In this document: piece after piece, positions 1 to 7,701 of the stretch
Numbering within the stretch: position 1 is the first letter of the stretch
Layout: each line of letters starts with the position of its first letter
Assembly: GCA_014859075.1 (NCBI GenBank)
Contig: JACUUW010000014.1
Span: 1-18,870 of the forward strand
Reading direction: 5' to 3'
Source of the DNA: Desulforudis sp.
GTDB taxonomy: Bacteria > Bacillota > Desulfotomaculia > Desulfotomaculales > Desulforudaceae
Length of the DNA: 18,870 nucleotides
The notes under the pieces: generated by a model
Database searches by the model: none
What the model saw: the letters and a program-made list of their open reading frames with translations, nothing else
Told to the model about the DNA's origin: nothing
Program-made: the position numbers and the translations under genes

Positions 1-839
1 GCGGGCCCCAAGGCCGGCTCCCGTACGGCGAGCAGTTCGGCCCCGGCCACCGCGCAGGCCGCGTTCACCTGCTGGTGTCGTCCGGCCAGCGGCAAATGCA
101 CCCGGTAGCGGCCCCACCACCCGTGGATATTCAGGGTTTGGCCCTGGGGGGATACGGCCACCGGCTCCCAGCGTACGTCCGTACCCACCCGGACAAGCGG
201 CGCGCCCCGTTCCCCGCAAGCGGCGGCGATCACGTCCAGCGCCTCCCCCTCCGCCGCGGTAACCACCGGCACCCCGGGCTTTACAATCCCGGCCTTTTCA
301 CGGGCGATCTCGCCTATAGTTCCTCCCAGGTAGTTCTGGTGATCCAGACTCACGTTGGTGATCACGGACACTTCCGGCAGGACCACGTTGGTGGAGTCCA
401 GCCGCCCCCCAAGCCCGACTTCCAAAACGGCCAGGTCGACACGCTCCTCCCGGAACAATTGCAGTGCGAGGGCCGTGTGGAGCTCAAATTCGGTGGGGCG
501 GGTCAGGCGCGCGGCCGCCGCTAACGCGTCCTGGTGGACGGTAACCAGCGTGGCAAACCGCTCCCGGGTCACAGGCTCCCCGTCCAGCAGGAACCGCTCG
601 GTGTAGTAGGTGAGGTGGGGCGAGGTGAAGGTGCCCACCCGCATGCCGGCCGCGCAGGCAACAGCGGTCAGCATGGCGGCGACCGATCCCTTGCCGTTGG
701 TGCCGCCGACGTGGACGACGCGCAAGTTCTTCTGGGGGTCGCCGAGGGCGGCCAAGAGCTGCCGTACCCGGTCGAGCCCGAGATTCATCCCGATGGCAGC
801 CAGCTTCCGGACGGCGGCGAGGGCTTGTTCATAATCCAC
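1..839 (-). CDS. folC: Bifunctional folylpolyglutamate synthase / dihydrofolate synthase, 3' end outside window
   Basis: FolC joins L-glutamate to dihydropteroate and adds further glutamates to folates, using ATP in the cytoplasm. About 280 N-terminal residues are visible and the C-terminal third lies beyond base 1. The frame reads through the FolC nucleotide-binding signature HVGGTNGKGS (about residues 43-52 from the GTG), then the Mur-ligase-family stretch LEVGLGGRLDSTN and the motif SLDHQNYLG, all typical of the family. I place the start at the GTG at 839 because a GGAG (minus strand of 849-852) lies 9 bases upstream and MDYEQAL is a normal FolC beginning. An in-frame ATG at 854 has no clear ribosome binding site. 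The gene follows valS by about 77 bases with no U-tract terminator, so the two are probably co-transcribed, as in Bacillus. A hairpin and a heptamer repeat lie in the gap. Identification is secure; the exact start is less so. Confidence 0.95.
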   Translation of the reverse strand, partial: MDYEQALAAVRKLAAIGMNLGLDRVRQLLAALGDPQKNLRVVHVGGTNGKGSVAAMLTAVACAAGMRVGTFTSPHLTYYTERFLLDGEPVTRERFATLVTVHQDALAAAARLTRPTEFELHTALALQLFREERVDLAVLEVGLGGRLDSTNVVLPEVSVITNVSLDHQNYLGGTIGEIAREKAGIVKPGVPVVTAAEGEALDVIAAACGERGAPLVRVGTDVRWEPVAVSPQGQTLNIHGWWGRYRVHLPLAGRHQQVNAACAVAGAELLAVREPALGP

Positions 840-860
840 GTTTACGCACTCCATCACCGT

Positions 861-889
861 AAAGGGGCGCCCGTAAGGAGCGCCACTTT
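861..889 (-). other. Hairpin between valS and folC
   Basis: Read on the minus strand, AAAG and GGCGC pair with GCGCC and CTTT around a short CC/GG inner stem and a TTAC loop, with single mismatches. No U-run follows, so it is not a standard terminator. It may stabilise or process the valS-folC transcript or weakly attenuate folC. The pairing is seen in the sequence; the role is inferred. Confidence 0.45.
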
Positions 890-916
890 CCGCAAAACGT
901 GCCTTCGCAATCCCGA

Positions 917-3586
917 TTACAAATTCCCGATTCCCGATTCCGAATTCCGGCTCAATACCGCCAACCGCTTCGTCATGGCCTGACGTTTGCCGGCCAGTTC
1001 GGCCTGTTTGCTCCGTTCCTTCTCCACCACTTCGACCGGGGCTTTCGCCAGGAAGACGGGGTTGGCCAGCTTGCCCTCCACCCGGGTCAGGTCCTTTTCA
1101 ACCTGCTGCAGTTCCCTGGTCAACCGCTCGGTTTCCCGGTCGATGTCAATGAGGCCGGCCAAAGGCACAAAAACCTCCACCCCCGGCACCACCGCGTGTG
1201 CGGCCAACTCAGGCCTGGTTTCCAGCTCGGCTGCGGGCCGGACAACGGCGTTGGCCAGGTTTTCGACGTACCCCTTCCACTGCTCCACGGTGCCCCGGAC
1301 CGCTTTATTCGGAACCACCAGCAAGGCCTCGGCCCGGAGGGTCGGGGGCACGTTCATCTCGCTCCTGAGGTGGCGGACGGCCCGGGTCATTTCGATCAGG
1401 TGGGCCATCTCACGCTCGGCGCTCTCGTCCCGGAGCGCGGGCTGGGCGGCCGGCCAGGCGGCGTACATTATCGTGTCACCCTCGTGGGGCAGGTGCTGCC
1501 AAATCTCCTCGGTGATAAACGGCATAAACGGGTGCAACAGTTCCAGGGTGCCGCAGAGCACCCGGACCAGGACGTCCTGCGCCGTCCCCCGCTCGGCGGG
1601 CGTCCCCTGGTACAGCCGGAGTTTGGCGAGCTCGATGTACCAGTCACAGAACTCATCCCAGACGAATTCGTACAGGGCCCGCGCCGCCTCGCCCAGCTCG
1701 TAGGTTTCCAGCCCGGCCGTGGTCCGGGCCCGGGCCTCCTCAAAACGGCTCAGGATCCAGCGGTCGGCCAGCTCCAACCGCTCCGGGGTCGCCGTCCCCG
1801 GACGGTAGCCGTCCAGGTTCATGAGGACGAACCGGGAGGCGTTCCAGAGCTTGTTGGCGAAGTTGCGGGAGCCCTCCAGTTTTTCAAAGTGGAAACGCAG
1901 GTCGTTGCCGGAGACGTTTCCGGTAACCAGCATGAAACGTAGACTATCGGCCCCGTACTGCTCGATCACCTCGATCGGGTCCACCCCGTTGCCCAGGGAC
2001 TTGCTCATCTTGCGGCCCAGGGCGTCCAGCACCAGGCCGTGGATAAACACCTCGGCAAACGGCTCCCGGTGCATAAACTTCAAACCGCTGAAAATCATCC
2101 GGGCCACCCAGAAAAAGATAATGTCCCGGGCGGTGACAAGTACCGACGTCGGGTAGTACCGCGCGAGATCCGGGGTGTCCTCCGGCCAACCCAGGGTGGA
2201 AAACGGCCACAGCGCCGAGGAAAACCAGGTGTCCAGCACGTCCGGGTCCTGTTCCAGCGCCGCCCCGCCGCAGGCCGGGCAGGCCGGCGGATCGGTCCGG
2301 GACACGACGGTCTCCCCGCACTCCCCGCAGTACCAGACCGGGATGCGATGCCCCCACCAGAGCTGCCGGGAAATACACCAGTCCTTGATATTCTCAAGCC
2401 AGTTCAGGTAGATCTTCGTAAAGCGGGCCGGAATGAACCGGATCCGTCCGTCCCGAACGGCTTCCATGGCCGGCTCGGCCAACGGCCGCATCCGGACGAA
2501 CCACTGTTTCGACAACATCGGCTCGACCGCCGTCTGGCAGCGGTAGCAGTGCCCGACCGCGTGTTCAAGGTCCTCGATCCGGACCAGGAGGCCCTCCCGC
2601 TCCAGATCGGCCAAGACCCGCCGCCGGCATTCCCAACGGTCCAGACCCTGGTAGCGCCCGGCCTCGGCCGTCATCCGCCCTTTGGCGTCGATGACCTGTA
2701 CCTGGGGCAGTCCGTGGCGCTGCCCGATCTCAAAGTCGTTCGGGTCGTGCGCCGGGGTGATTTTCAGCGCCCCCGAACCGAATCCGGGATCGACGTACTC
2801 GTCGGTGATGACCGGTATCTCCCGCCCGAGCAGGGGCAGGAGCACCGTCCGGCCCACCAGGTGCCGGTAGCGCCCGTCGCCCGGATGGACCGCCACCGCC
2901 GTGTCACCCAGCATGGTCTCCGGACGGGTGGTGGCAATGACGACGCCGCCCGTCCCGTCCTTTAGAGGATAGCGCAGGTGGTACAGGTGGGACGGGATCT
3001 CCCGGTGTTCGACCTCGATGTCCGAGATGACCGTGCCGCACCGCGGACACCAGTTCACGATGTAATCGTCCCGGTAAATCAAACCTTGCTCGTACAGCCG
3101 GATGAACACTTCCCGCACCGCCGCCGAGCAGCCTTCGTCCATAGTGAAACGCTCCCGCGACCAGTCGCAGGAGGCGCCCAGCCGGCGGAGCTGCGTGGTA
3201 ATCCGGTCACCATAATTGTGCTTCCACTCCCAGACCCGCTCCAGGAACTTCTCCCGGCCCAGATCGTACTTGGTGAGGCCCTCCCCGGCCAACTGCTCCT
3301 CCACCCGCACCTGAGTGGCGATCCCGGCGTGGTCGGTACCGGGCACCCAGAGGGTATCGAAACCCTGCATCCGGCGCCAGCGAATCAGGACGTCCTGCAG
3401 GGTATTGTTCAAGGCGTGACCCATATGGAGTTCCCCCGTCACGTTCGGAGGAGGGATCACGATCGTGTACGGTATTCGGTCCGGACCCGGAACCGGTTGG
3501 AACAGGCCCTGCTCCTCCCAACGCCGGTAGAGGCGGCCTTCCACTTGATGGGGTTCATAGACTGAAGGAATGTTGCTGTGACTCAT
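917..3586 (-). CDS. valS: Valyl-tRNA synthetase
   Basis: This class I aminoacyl-tRNA synthetase charges tRNA-Val in the cytoplasm. The 889 residues match the usual bacterial length. The HIGH motif appears as HMGH (residues 54-57), preceded by PPPNVTGELHMGH. The editing (CP1) domain spans roughly 190-345 and includes TTRPETMLGDTAV. KMSKS is at 526-530. Zinc-ligand CxxC pairs are at C180/C183 and at C420/C423 with C436/C439. A C-terminal coiled-coil arm covers about 805-875. The ATG at 3586 has GGGAGGG 8-9 bases upstream and a consensus promoter close behind. The last residues (NSESGIGNL) come from a heptamer DNA repeat rather than conserved sequence. The gene precedes folC, as in Bacillus. No T-box fits in the short leader. 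Confidence 0.98.
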   Translation of the reverse strand: MSHSNIPSVYEPHQVEGRLYRRWEEQGLFQPVPGPDRIPYTIVIPPPNVTGELHMGHALNNTLQDVLIRWRRMQGFDTLWVPGTDHAGIATQVRVEEQLAGEGLTKYDLGREKFLERVWEWKHNYGDRITTQLRRLGASCDWSRERFTMDEGCSAAVREVFIRLYEQGLIYRDDYIVNWCPRCGTVISDIEVEHREIPSHLYHLRYPLKDGTGGVVIATTRPETMLGDTAVAVHPGDGRYRHLVGRTVLLPLLGREIPVITDEYVDPGFGSGALKITPAHDPNDFEIGQRHGLPQVQVIDAKGRMTAEAGRYQGLDRWECRRRVLADLEREGLLVRIEDLEHAVGHCYRCQTAVEPMLSKQWFVRMRPLAEPAMEAVRDGRIRFIPARFTKIYLNWLENIKDWCISRQLWWGHRIPVWYCGECGETVVSRTDPPACPACGGAALEQDPDVLDTWFSSALWPFSTLGWPEDTPDLARYYPTSVLVTARDIIFFWVARMIFSGLKFMHREPFAEVFIHGLVLDALGRKMSKSLGNGVDPIEVIEQYGADSLRFMLVTGNVSGNDLRFHFEKLEGSRNFANKLWNASRFVLMNLDGYRPGTATPERLELADRWILSRFEEARARTTAGLETYELGEAARALYEFVWDEFCDWYIELAKLRLYQGTPAERGTAQDVLVRVLCGTLELLHPFMPFITEEIWQHLPHEGDTIMYAAWPAAQPALRDESAEREMAHLIEMTRAVRHLRSEMNVPPTLRAEALLVVPNKAVRGTVEQWKGYVENLANAVVRPAAELETRPELAAHAVVPGVEVFVPLAGLIDIDRETERLTRELQQVEKDLTRVEGKLANPVFLAKAPVEVVEKERSKQAELAGKRQAMTKRLAVLSRNSESGIGNL
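923..950. repeat. Heptanucleotide tandem repeat, four units, in the 3' end of valS
   Basis: On the plus strand four consecutive 7-base units read ATTCCCG, ATTCCCG, ATTCCGA and ATTCCGG. A further related copy (AATCCCGATT) lies at 909-918. The array overlaps the valS stop codon region and encodes the last residues of ValS. Because 7 is not a multiple of 3, a change in copy number would shift the frame and change the tail. Confidence 0.85.
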
Positions 3587-3617
3587 AACTTCGTTCCCTC
3601 CCAGCTTCTCTCAGTAA

Positions 3618-3646
3618 ATCTTATTTAGTTTGCTCCAAACTGTCAA
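3618..3646 (-). promoter_or_regulatory. Sigma-A type promoter of valS
   Basis: Read on the minus strand, TTGACA (3641-3646) is followed after exactly 17 bases by TAAGAT (3618-3623). The -35 is a perfect consensus and the -10 matches at four or five positions. Transcription would start near 3611, giving a leader of about 25 nt before the valS ATG at 3586. An inverted repeat lies between the two boxes. Confidence 0.75.
3627..3641. promoter_or_regulatory. Inverted repeat inside the valS promoter, possible operator
   Basis: AGTTTG-CTC-CAAACT is a perfect 6-bp inverted repeat with a 3-base centre. It fills most of the spacer between the -35 and -10 of the valS promoter, where a bound repressor would block RNA polymerase. 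No regulator is encoded in this window, so a role as an operator is an inference. Confidence 0.35.
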
Positions 3647-3770
3647 CAATCGCGCCGGGCCGGGGTCCAGGCCGCACCACAATTTTGTCCGTGGGTGCAA
3701 GGTCCACAAGAATAATCCAGCTCCGCACACCGTAATTATGAACAAAACCGTCTGAAGTGGAGGTCAACCC

Positions 3771-4769
3771 ATGCGCAAACCGCTCGTGATCATCGCCGCC
3801 GTGCTCGCCCTGGCCGGTGTGGGTGCGGCCGCCTGGTATTTCTTTTATCCCAAACCGGCGCCGGAAGTCCACCGCCTGGAGATACGCGAAACGGCCCGCG
3901 AGGTTGCCTACCTGCCCCATTACCTGGCGGCGGCCCTGGGTTATTTCGAAGACTACGAGTTGCACCTGAGTATTTCCACGGCCCCAAAAGGCGTGCTGGA
4001 TTTCGAAAACGAGACCGCTGACCTGTTCCTGGTGCCGCTGGATCGGCTCATGGTCGACGGCCCGGTGGCCTTCGCCGGCCTTACCCGGCGTGACCCAAGC
4101 TTTCTAATGGGGCGGGAAGCGGTTGCGGAATTCAAGTGGGAAGACCTCCAGGACCGCACCGTCATCGGTGACCCGCCCGACGGCGCCGGGGAGATGGCTC
4201 TGGAAGAGATCCTGCGCAAATACGAAATGATCCCTCAGACCCACGTCAACATCGTCCAGCACCTGCCGGTGCACCTCCGGGTGGGCACCTTCCTGTCCGG
4301 TTCCGGGAGTTACATCATACTGCCCGACCCCATGGCCGCCTATCTGGAGAAAAGCGAAACCGCACACGTCCTGGCATCTCTCGCTCAAGCCGGCGGGATC
4401 CCGTCGCGGGTAACGGCGGCCAAGCCGGAGTTTCTGCAAAATCACCCCGACGCCGCCCTGGGTTACACCATGGCCGTCTTCCGGGCCCAGGACTGGATCG
4501 AAAAACACGCGCCCGCCGAAATCGCGGTGGTGGCCGCCCCGTTTTTCCCTTACCTCGACCTGGACACCCTGACCCGGGCCGTGGAAAGAAACAAGGATGC
4601 CGACCTCTGGGCGAAGACCCCGCTCATCGACGAGCAACACTACCAGAACCTTCAGGACTGGCTGATCCGGTCGGGAGAACTGCCCCAGGCCGTCCCCTAC
4701 CCTCAGACCGTCGAACCTTCCTTCGCCCGGGAGGCGGTGGAACAAGGCATTCCGCAGCCGGAAAAATAA
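3771..4769 (+). CDS. Orphan NMT1/SsuA-like solute-binding protein, membrane-anchored
   Basis: The 332-residue product resembles periplasmic-type binding proteins of the nitrate/sulfonate/taurine and thiamine-precursor (NMT1/THI5) class. It has a hydrophobic N-terminal segment (about residues 5-26), then the fold opening YLPHYLAAALGYFEDY near 50-65. A 'DLQDRTVIGDPPDGAGEMALEEIL' style region (about 126-150) and a C-terminal helix-rich domain follow. There is no cysteine after the hydrophobic segment, so it is not a normal lipoprotein. It would be secreted or held by an uncleaved anchor. GGAGGT lies 8 bases before the ATG. No permease or ATPase gene adjoins it, so the ligand and partner transporter are unknown. 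It is transcribed away from valS. The family call is fairly sure; the substrate is not. Confidence 0.8.
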   Translation: MRKPLVIIAAVLALAGVGAAAWYFFYPKPAPEVHRLEIRETAREVAYLPHYLAAALGYFEDYELHLSISTAPKGVLDFENETADLFLVPLDRLMVDGPVAFAGLTRRDPSFLMGREAVAEFKWEDLQDRTVIGDPPDGAGEMALEEILRKYEMIPQTHVNIVQHLPVHLRVGTFLSGSGSYIILPDPMAAYLEKSETAHVLASLAQAGGIPSRVTAAKPEFLQNHPDAALGYTMAVFRAQDWIEKHAPAEIAVVAAPFFPYLDLDTLTRAVERNKDADLWAKTPLIDEQHYQNLQDWLIRSGELPQAVPYPQTVEPSFAREAVEQGIPQPEK

Positions 4770-4772
4770 CAA

Positions 4773-4796
4773 GCTCCCCGGTGCCTGCCGGGGAGC
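4773..4796. terminator. Rho-independent terminator, mainly for the minus-strand gene at 4826-5164
   Basis: GCTCCCCGG and CCGGGGAGC form a perfect 9-bp stem around a 6-base loop. On the minus strand the stem is followed by TTGTTATTTTT, a good U-rich tail. On the plus strand the tail is poor (AGTTCAG). It lies just after the stop of the solute-binding protein gene, so it may serve both converging genes. Confidence 0.8.
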
Positions 4797-4825
4797 AGTT
4801 CAGTACCAGTCCTGTCTGGAAAACC

Positions 4826-5164
4826 CTAGGGGGCGGTAACTATGATGGCCCGTGGATCCAGGGTGGTATCGGAAACCTTCATGACCGTTTCCTCCGGACT
4901 CCATCCAAGGACAATCCGGATGCCGTCGTGGTAGTCCACCCGGTGGAGATCGACTGTGAGCACCCGGTCACCAAAAGGACCCCTATGCTCGAACACAAAC
5001 TCGAAGTTCTGGTTCCGGGAAATCCGGAAGTGTGACTTGCCGACCATCTTGTCAACCAAAACAATCTCTTCAATGTTCTTGTCGAACAGTGCCCGCTTTT
5101 TGGTTTCCCAGACTACACCGCCCTTGACTTCATTGAATTCATCAATCAGGTCGGCCAGTGCCAT
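4826..5164 (-). CDS. Hypothetical protein, 112 residues, not recognised
   Basis: I do not recognise this protein. It begins MALADLIDEFNEVKGG and is mixed and charged. The N-terminal part (1-35) is probably helical. The middle and C-terminal parts alternate hydrophobic and polar residues (for example FRISRNQNFEFVFEH near 46-60 and RVLTVDLHRVDYHDG near 67-81), which suggests a beta-rich fold. There is no signal peptide, membrane segment or cysteine. The ATG at 5164 has a GGGGAAG about 9 bases upstream, a moderate ribosome binding site. A good terminator follows it at 4773-4796 and the lon terminator lies upstream at 5218-5244, so it is probably its own transcription unit, although I found no convincing promoter. 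It sits where engB usually follows lon in Bacillus, but it has no GTPase motifs and is not EngB. Confidence 0.7.
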   Translation of the reverse strand: MALADLIDEFNEVKGGVVWETKKRALFDKNIEEIVLVDKMVGKSHFRISRNQNFEFVFEHRGPFGDRVLTVDLHRVDYHDGIRIVLGWSPEETVMKVSDTTLDPRAIIVTAP

Positions 5165-5217
5165 TCCAGATCACTTCCCCAATCCAGAGCTAATATCTTG
5201 TGTTTCCAGATAAAAGA

Positions 5218-5244
5218 AGAGGGCGTATTCATACTTCGCCCTCT
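5218..5244 (-). terminator. Rho-independent terminator of lon
   Basis: On the minus strand, AGAGGGCG and CGCCCTCT form an 8-bp stem around an 11-base loop, followed by TCTTTTATCT. It lies about 60 bases beyond the lon stop codon. The stem is strong and the U-tract moderate. Confidence 0.7.
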
Positions 5245-5301
5245 ACAACAACCATTCCTTCTTCCGTTTGCTTTTTTTCGCTATTGATTGTGGTTGACTA
5301 G

Positions 5302-7701
5302 TCAAGTAACGTTATGGACGATGGTTTGGTAACCTACTTCCGGCTGTGTCGATTCCGGAAGCAGTGTCTCGGTCTGGAAGCTTTCCTGACACAAGGCCGT
5401 GTCCAGTACCTCGTCCATATGCTCGACCAGGATGAATTCCAGCTTCGACTTAACGTTCTGCGGGATGTCCTCCAGGTCCTTCCTGTTCTCCAACGGCAGA
5501 ATGATGGTCTTGATCCCCGCCCGGTGGGCCGCCAGAATCTTCTCCTTCAGTCCTCCGACCGGAAGCACCCGGCCGCGCAAGGTTATCTCGCCGGTCATGG
5601 CCACGTCGTGCCGGACTTTGCTCCCATTCAGGGCCGAAGCCAGGGCGGTGGCCATGGTAATGCCGGCCGAGGGACCGTCCTTCGGGATCGCGCCCTCCGG
5701 AATATGGATGTGGATGTCCACTTTTTCGTAAAACTGTTCGTCGATGCCCAACGCGCCGGCCCGGCTCCGCACATAGCTGTACCCGGCCTGCGCCGACTCC
5801 CGCATCACGTCTCCCAGTTTGCCGGTCAGGGTCAGACCACCCTTGCCCTTGCAAGCCGTGACCTCGATGGAAAGGGTGTCGCCGCCCATCTCGGTCCAGG
5901 CCAGTCCGGTCGCGACGCCGACCTGGTCGTTCTTCTCGGCCGTGCCGTACCGGAACTGGGGAATCCCCAGAAACTGCTCCAGGTTCCTCATGGTCATCCG
6001 GATCTGTCTGTTCTTGGCGGCGTTCGCCACGATCTCCTTGGCTGTCTTCCGGCACAGGCCGGCAATCTGCCGCTCCAGGTTCCGGACGCCGGACTCCCGG
6101 GTGTATTCCCGGATCAGCCTCCGGATTGCATTCTCGGAGATGGTCAGGTTTTCCCGGGACAGGCCGTGTTCTTTCAGCTGCTTCGGCACCAGGTGCCGGA
6201 TCGCAATCTCTACCTTTTCCTCCTCCGTGTAACCGGAGATGTAGATGACCTCCATCCGGTCCATCAACGGCCGCGGAATGTTGTAGGCCAGGTTCGCCGT
6301 AGTGATAAACATTACGTTGGACAGATCGAACGGCACCTCTATGTAGTGGTCGCTGAACGCATTATTCTGCTCCGGATCCAGCACTTCCAGCAGGGCGGCC
6401 GAGGGATCACCCCGGAAATCCATGCTCATCTTGTCAACCTCATCAAGCAAGAACACCGGGTTCTTGGAACCGGCCGTTCGCATTCCCTGGATGATCCGGC
6501 CCGGCATCGCACCCACGTAGGTCCGGCGGTGCCCCCGGATTTCGGCCTCATCACGAACACCGCCCAGCGAAATCCGCACAAACTTACGCTCCAGGGCGCG
6601 GGCGATGGACTTGCCCAGCGACGTCTTGCCCACACCGGGCGGGCCTACGAAGCACAGGATCGGGCCCTTCATTTTCTTAGCCAGTTTGCGAATAGCCAGG
6701 TACTCGACAATCCGTTCCTTGACCTTGTCCAGCCCGTAATGGTCCTCGTCCAGGATGTGTTGGACGCTGTTGATGTCCAGGCGGTCCCGGGTACCCTTGG
6801 TCCAGGGCAGTGCCAGGAGCCAGTCCAGGTAGTTGCGCACCACGGTGGCCTCGGCGGCCATCGGCGGCATCTTCTCGAGACGTTCGACCTCTTTGAGCGC
6901 CTTTTCCTCGACTTCCTTGGGCAGCTTGGCCTCGGCGATCTTTTCGCGGTACTCTTCGCCCTCCGCGACCCGCTCGTCCTTTTCCCCCAGTTCGCGTTGG
7001 ATGGCTTTCATTTGCTCCCGCAGGTAGTATTCCTTTTGCGTTTTTTCCATCTGTTTGCGGACCCGTACGTTGATCCGGCGCTCCAATTCAACGATTTCCA
7101 GTTCCTTGGACAGGATTGCACAAAGATTCTCCAGCCGGTCCGCAATCTCGATCGACTCCAGAATGGTCTGCTTGTCCTCGATCCGCAGGGGCAGGTGAGA
7201 CACGACAATGTCACCCAGACGCCCGGGATCGTCGATGTTTACCACCGAAACCACCGTTTCCGGCGGGATCCGTTTGGACAGCTTGACGTACTGCTCAAAC
7301 TGATGCACAAGGTTGCGCATGAGCGCTTCCAGTTGGGTCGATTTCTCAAACTCTTCGATGAACTGGTCGACTTCCACCAGGAAGTAAGGCTCGGCCGCAG
7401 TGTATTCACGGATCCGAGCCCTGGCGATGCCTTCAACCAGAACGCGGATGGTACCGCCCGGCAGCTTTAGAAGCTGCTTGACCTCGGCAACCGTGCCCAC
7501 CTCATAAATATCATCTACGCCTGGATCGTCGGTTTGGGCCTCTCTCTGCGTGGCCAAGAAAATGTAGCGATCCTGAATCATGGCTTCCTCTATGGCCTTG
7601 ACCGACTTTTCGCGGCCTACGTCCAGGTGAATAACCATGTATGGGAAAACCAGGATTCCACGCAACGGGAGCAAAGGCAACACCCTTCTGACCGAATCCA
7701 T
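5302..7701 (-). CDS. lon: ATP-dependent protease LonA
   Basis: LonA is a cytoplasmic homohexameric AAA+ serine protease that degrades misfolded and regulatory proteins. Its 799 residues match the family. The LAN substrate-binding domain covers about 6-200, followed by a coiled-coil stretch near 195-280. Walker A is GPPGVGKT (353-360) and Walker B is VFLLDEVDK (416-424). The protease domain carries the catalytic Ser678 in PKDGPSAG and Lys721 in GGLKEK, the normal Ser-Lys dyad spacing. A poorly conserved tail of about 30 residues (from about 770) is rich in E, T and Q. The ATG at 7701 has AAAGGAGGTG 6 bases upstream, a near-perfect ribosome binding site. Its own promoter lies near 7904-7933, giving a long leader. 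A terminator separates it from lonB, so the two Lon genes are expressed separately. The stop codon overlaps a 12-bp palindrome. Confidence 0.98.
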   Translation of the reverse strand: MDSVRRVLPLLPLRGILVFPYMVIHLDVGREKSVKAIEEAMIQDRYIFLATQREAQTDDPGVDDIYEVGTVAEVKQLLKLPGGTIRVLVEGIARARIREYTAAEPYFLVEVDQFIEEFEKSTQLEALMRNLVHQFEQYVKLSKRIPPETVVSVVNIDDPGRLGDIVVSHLPLRIEDKQTILESIEIADRLENLCAILSKELEIVELERRINVRVRKQMEKTQKEYYLREQMKAIQRELGEKDERVAEGEEYREKIAEAKLPKEVEEKALKEVERLEKMPPMAAEATVVRNYLDWLLALPWTKGTRDRLDINSVQHILDEDHYGLDKVKERIVEYLAIRKLAKKMKGPILCFVGPPGVGKTSLGKSIARALERKFVRISLGGVRDEAEIRGHRRTYVGAMPGRIIQGMRTAGSKNPVFLLDEVDKMSMDFRGDPSAALLEVLDPEQNNAFSDHYIEVPFDLSNVMFITTANLAYNIPRPLMDRMEVIYISGYTEEEKVEIAIRHLVPKQLKEHGLSRENLTISENAIRRLIREYTRESGVRNLERQIAGLCRKTAKEIVANAAKNRQIRMTMRNLEQFLGIPQFRYGTAEKNDQVGVATGLAWTEMGGDTLSIEVTACKGKGGLTLTGKLGDVMRESAQAGYSYVRSRAGALGIDEQFYEKVDIHIHIPEGAIPKDGPSAGITMATALASALNGSKVRHDVAMTGEITLRGRVLPVGGLKEKILAAHRAGIKTIILPLENRKDLEDIPQNVKSKLEFILVEHMDEVLDTALCQESFQTETLLPESTQPEVGYQTIVHNVT

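Noticed and set aside
3587..3770. Possible T-box upstream of valS
   Set aside because: No AGGGTGGNACCGCG-type T-box sequence or terminator is present, and the predicted start site leaves only about 25 nt of leader.
5314..7470. A 718-codon open frame on the plus strand opposite lon
   Set aside because: It is the complement of lon, whose motifs and codon pattern are unmistakable. Long antisense frames are expected in GC-rich DNA, and this one has no recognisable domain.
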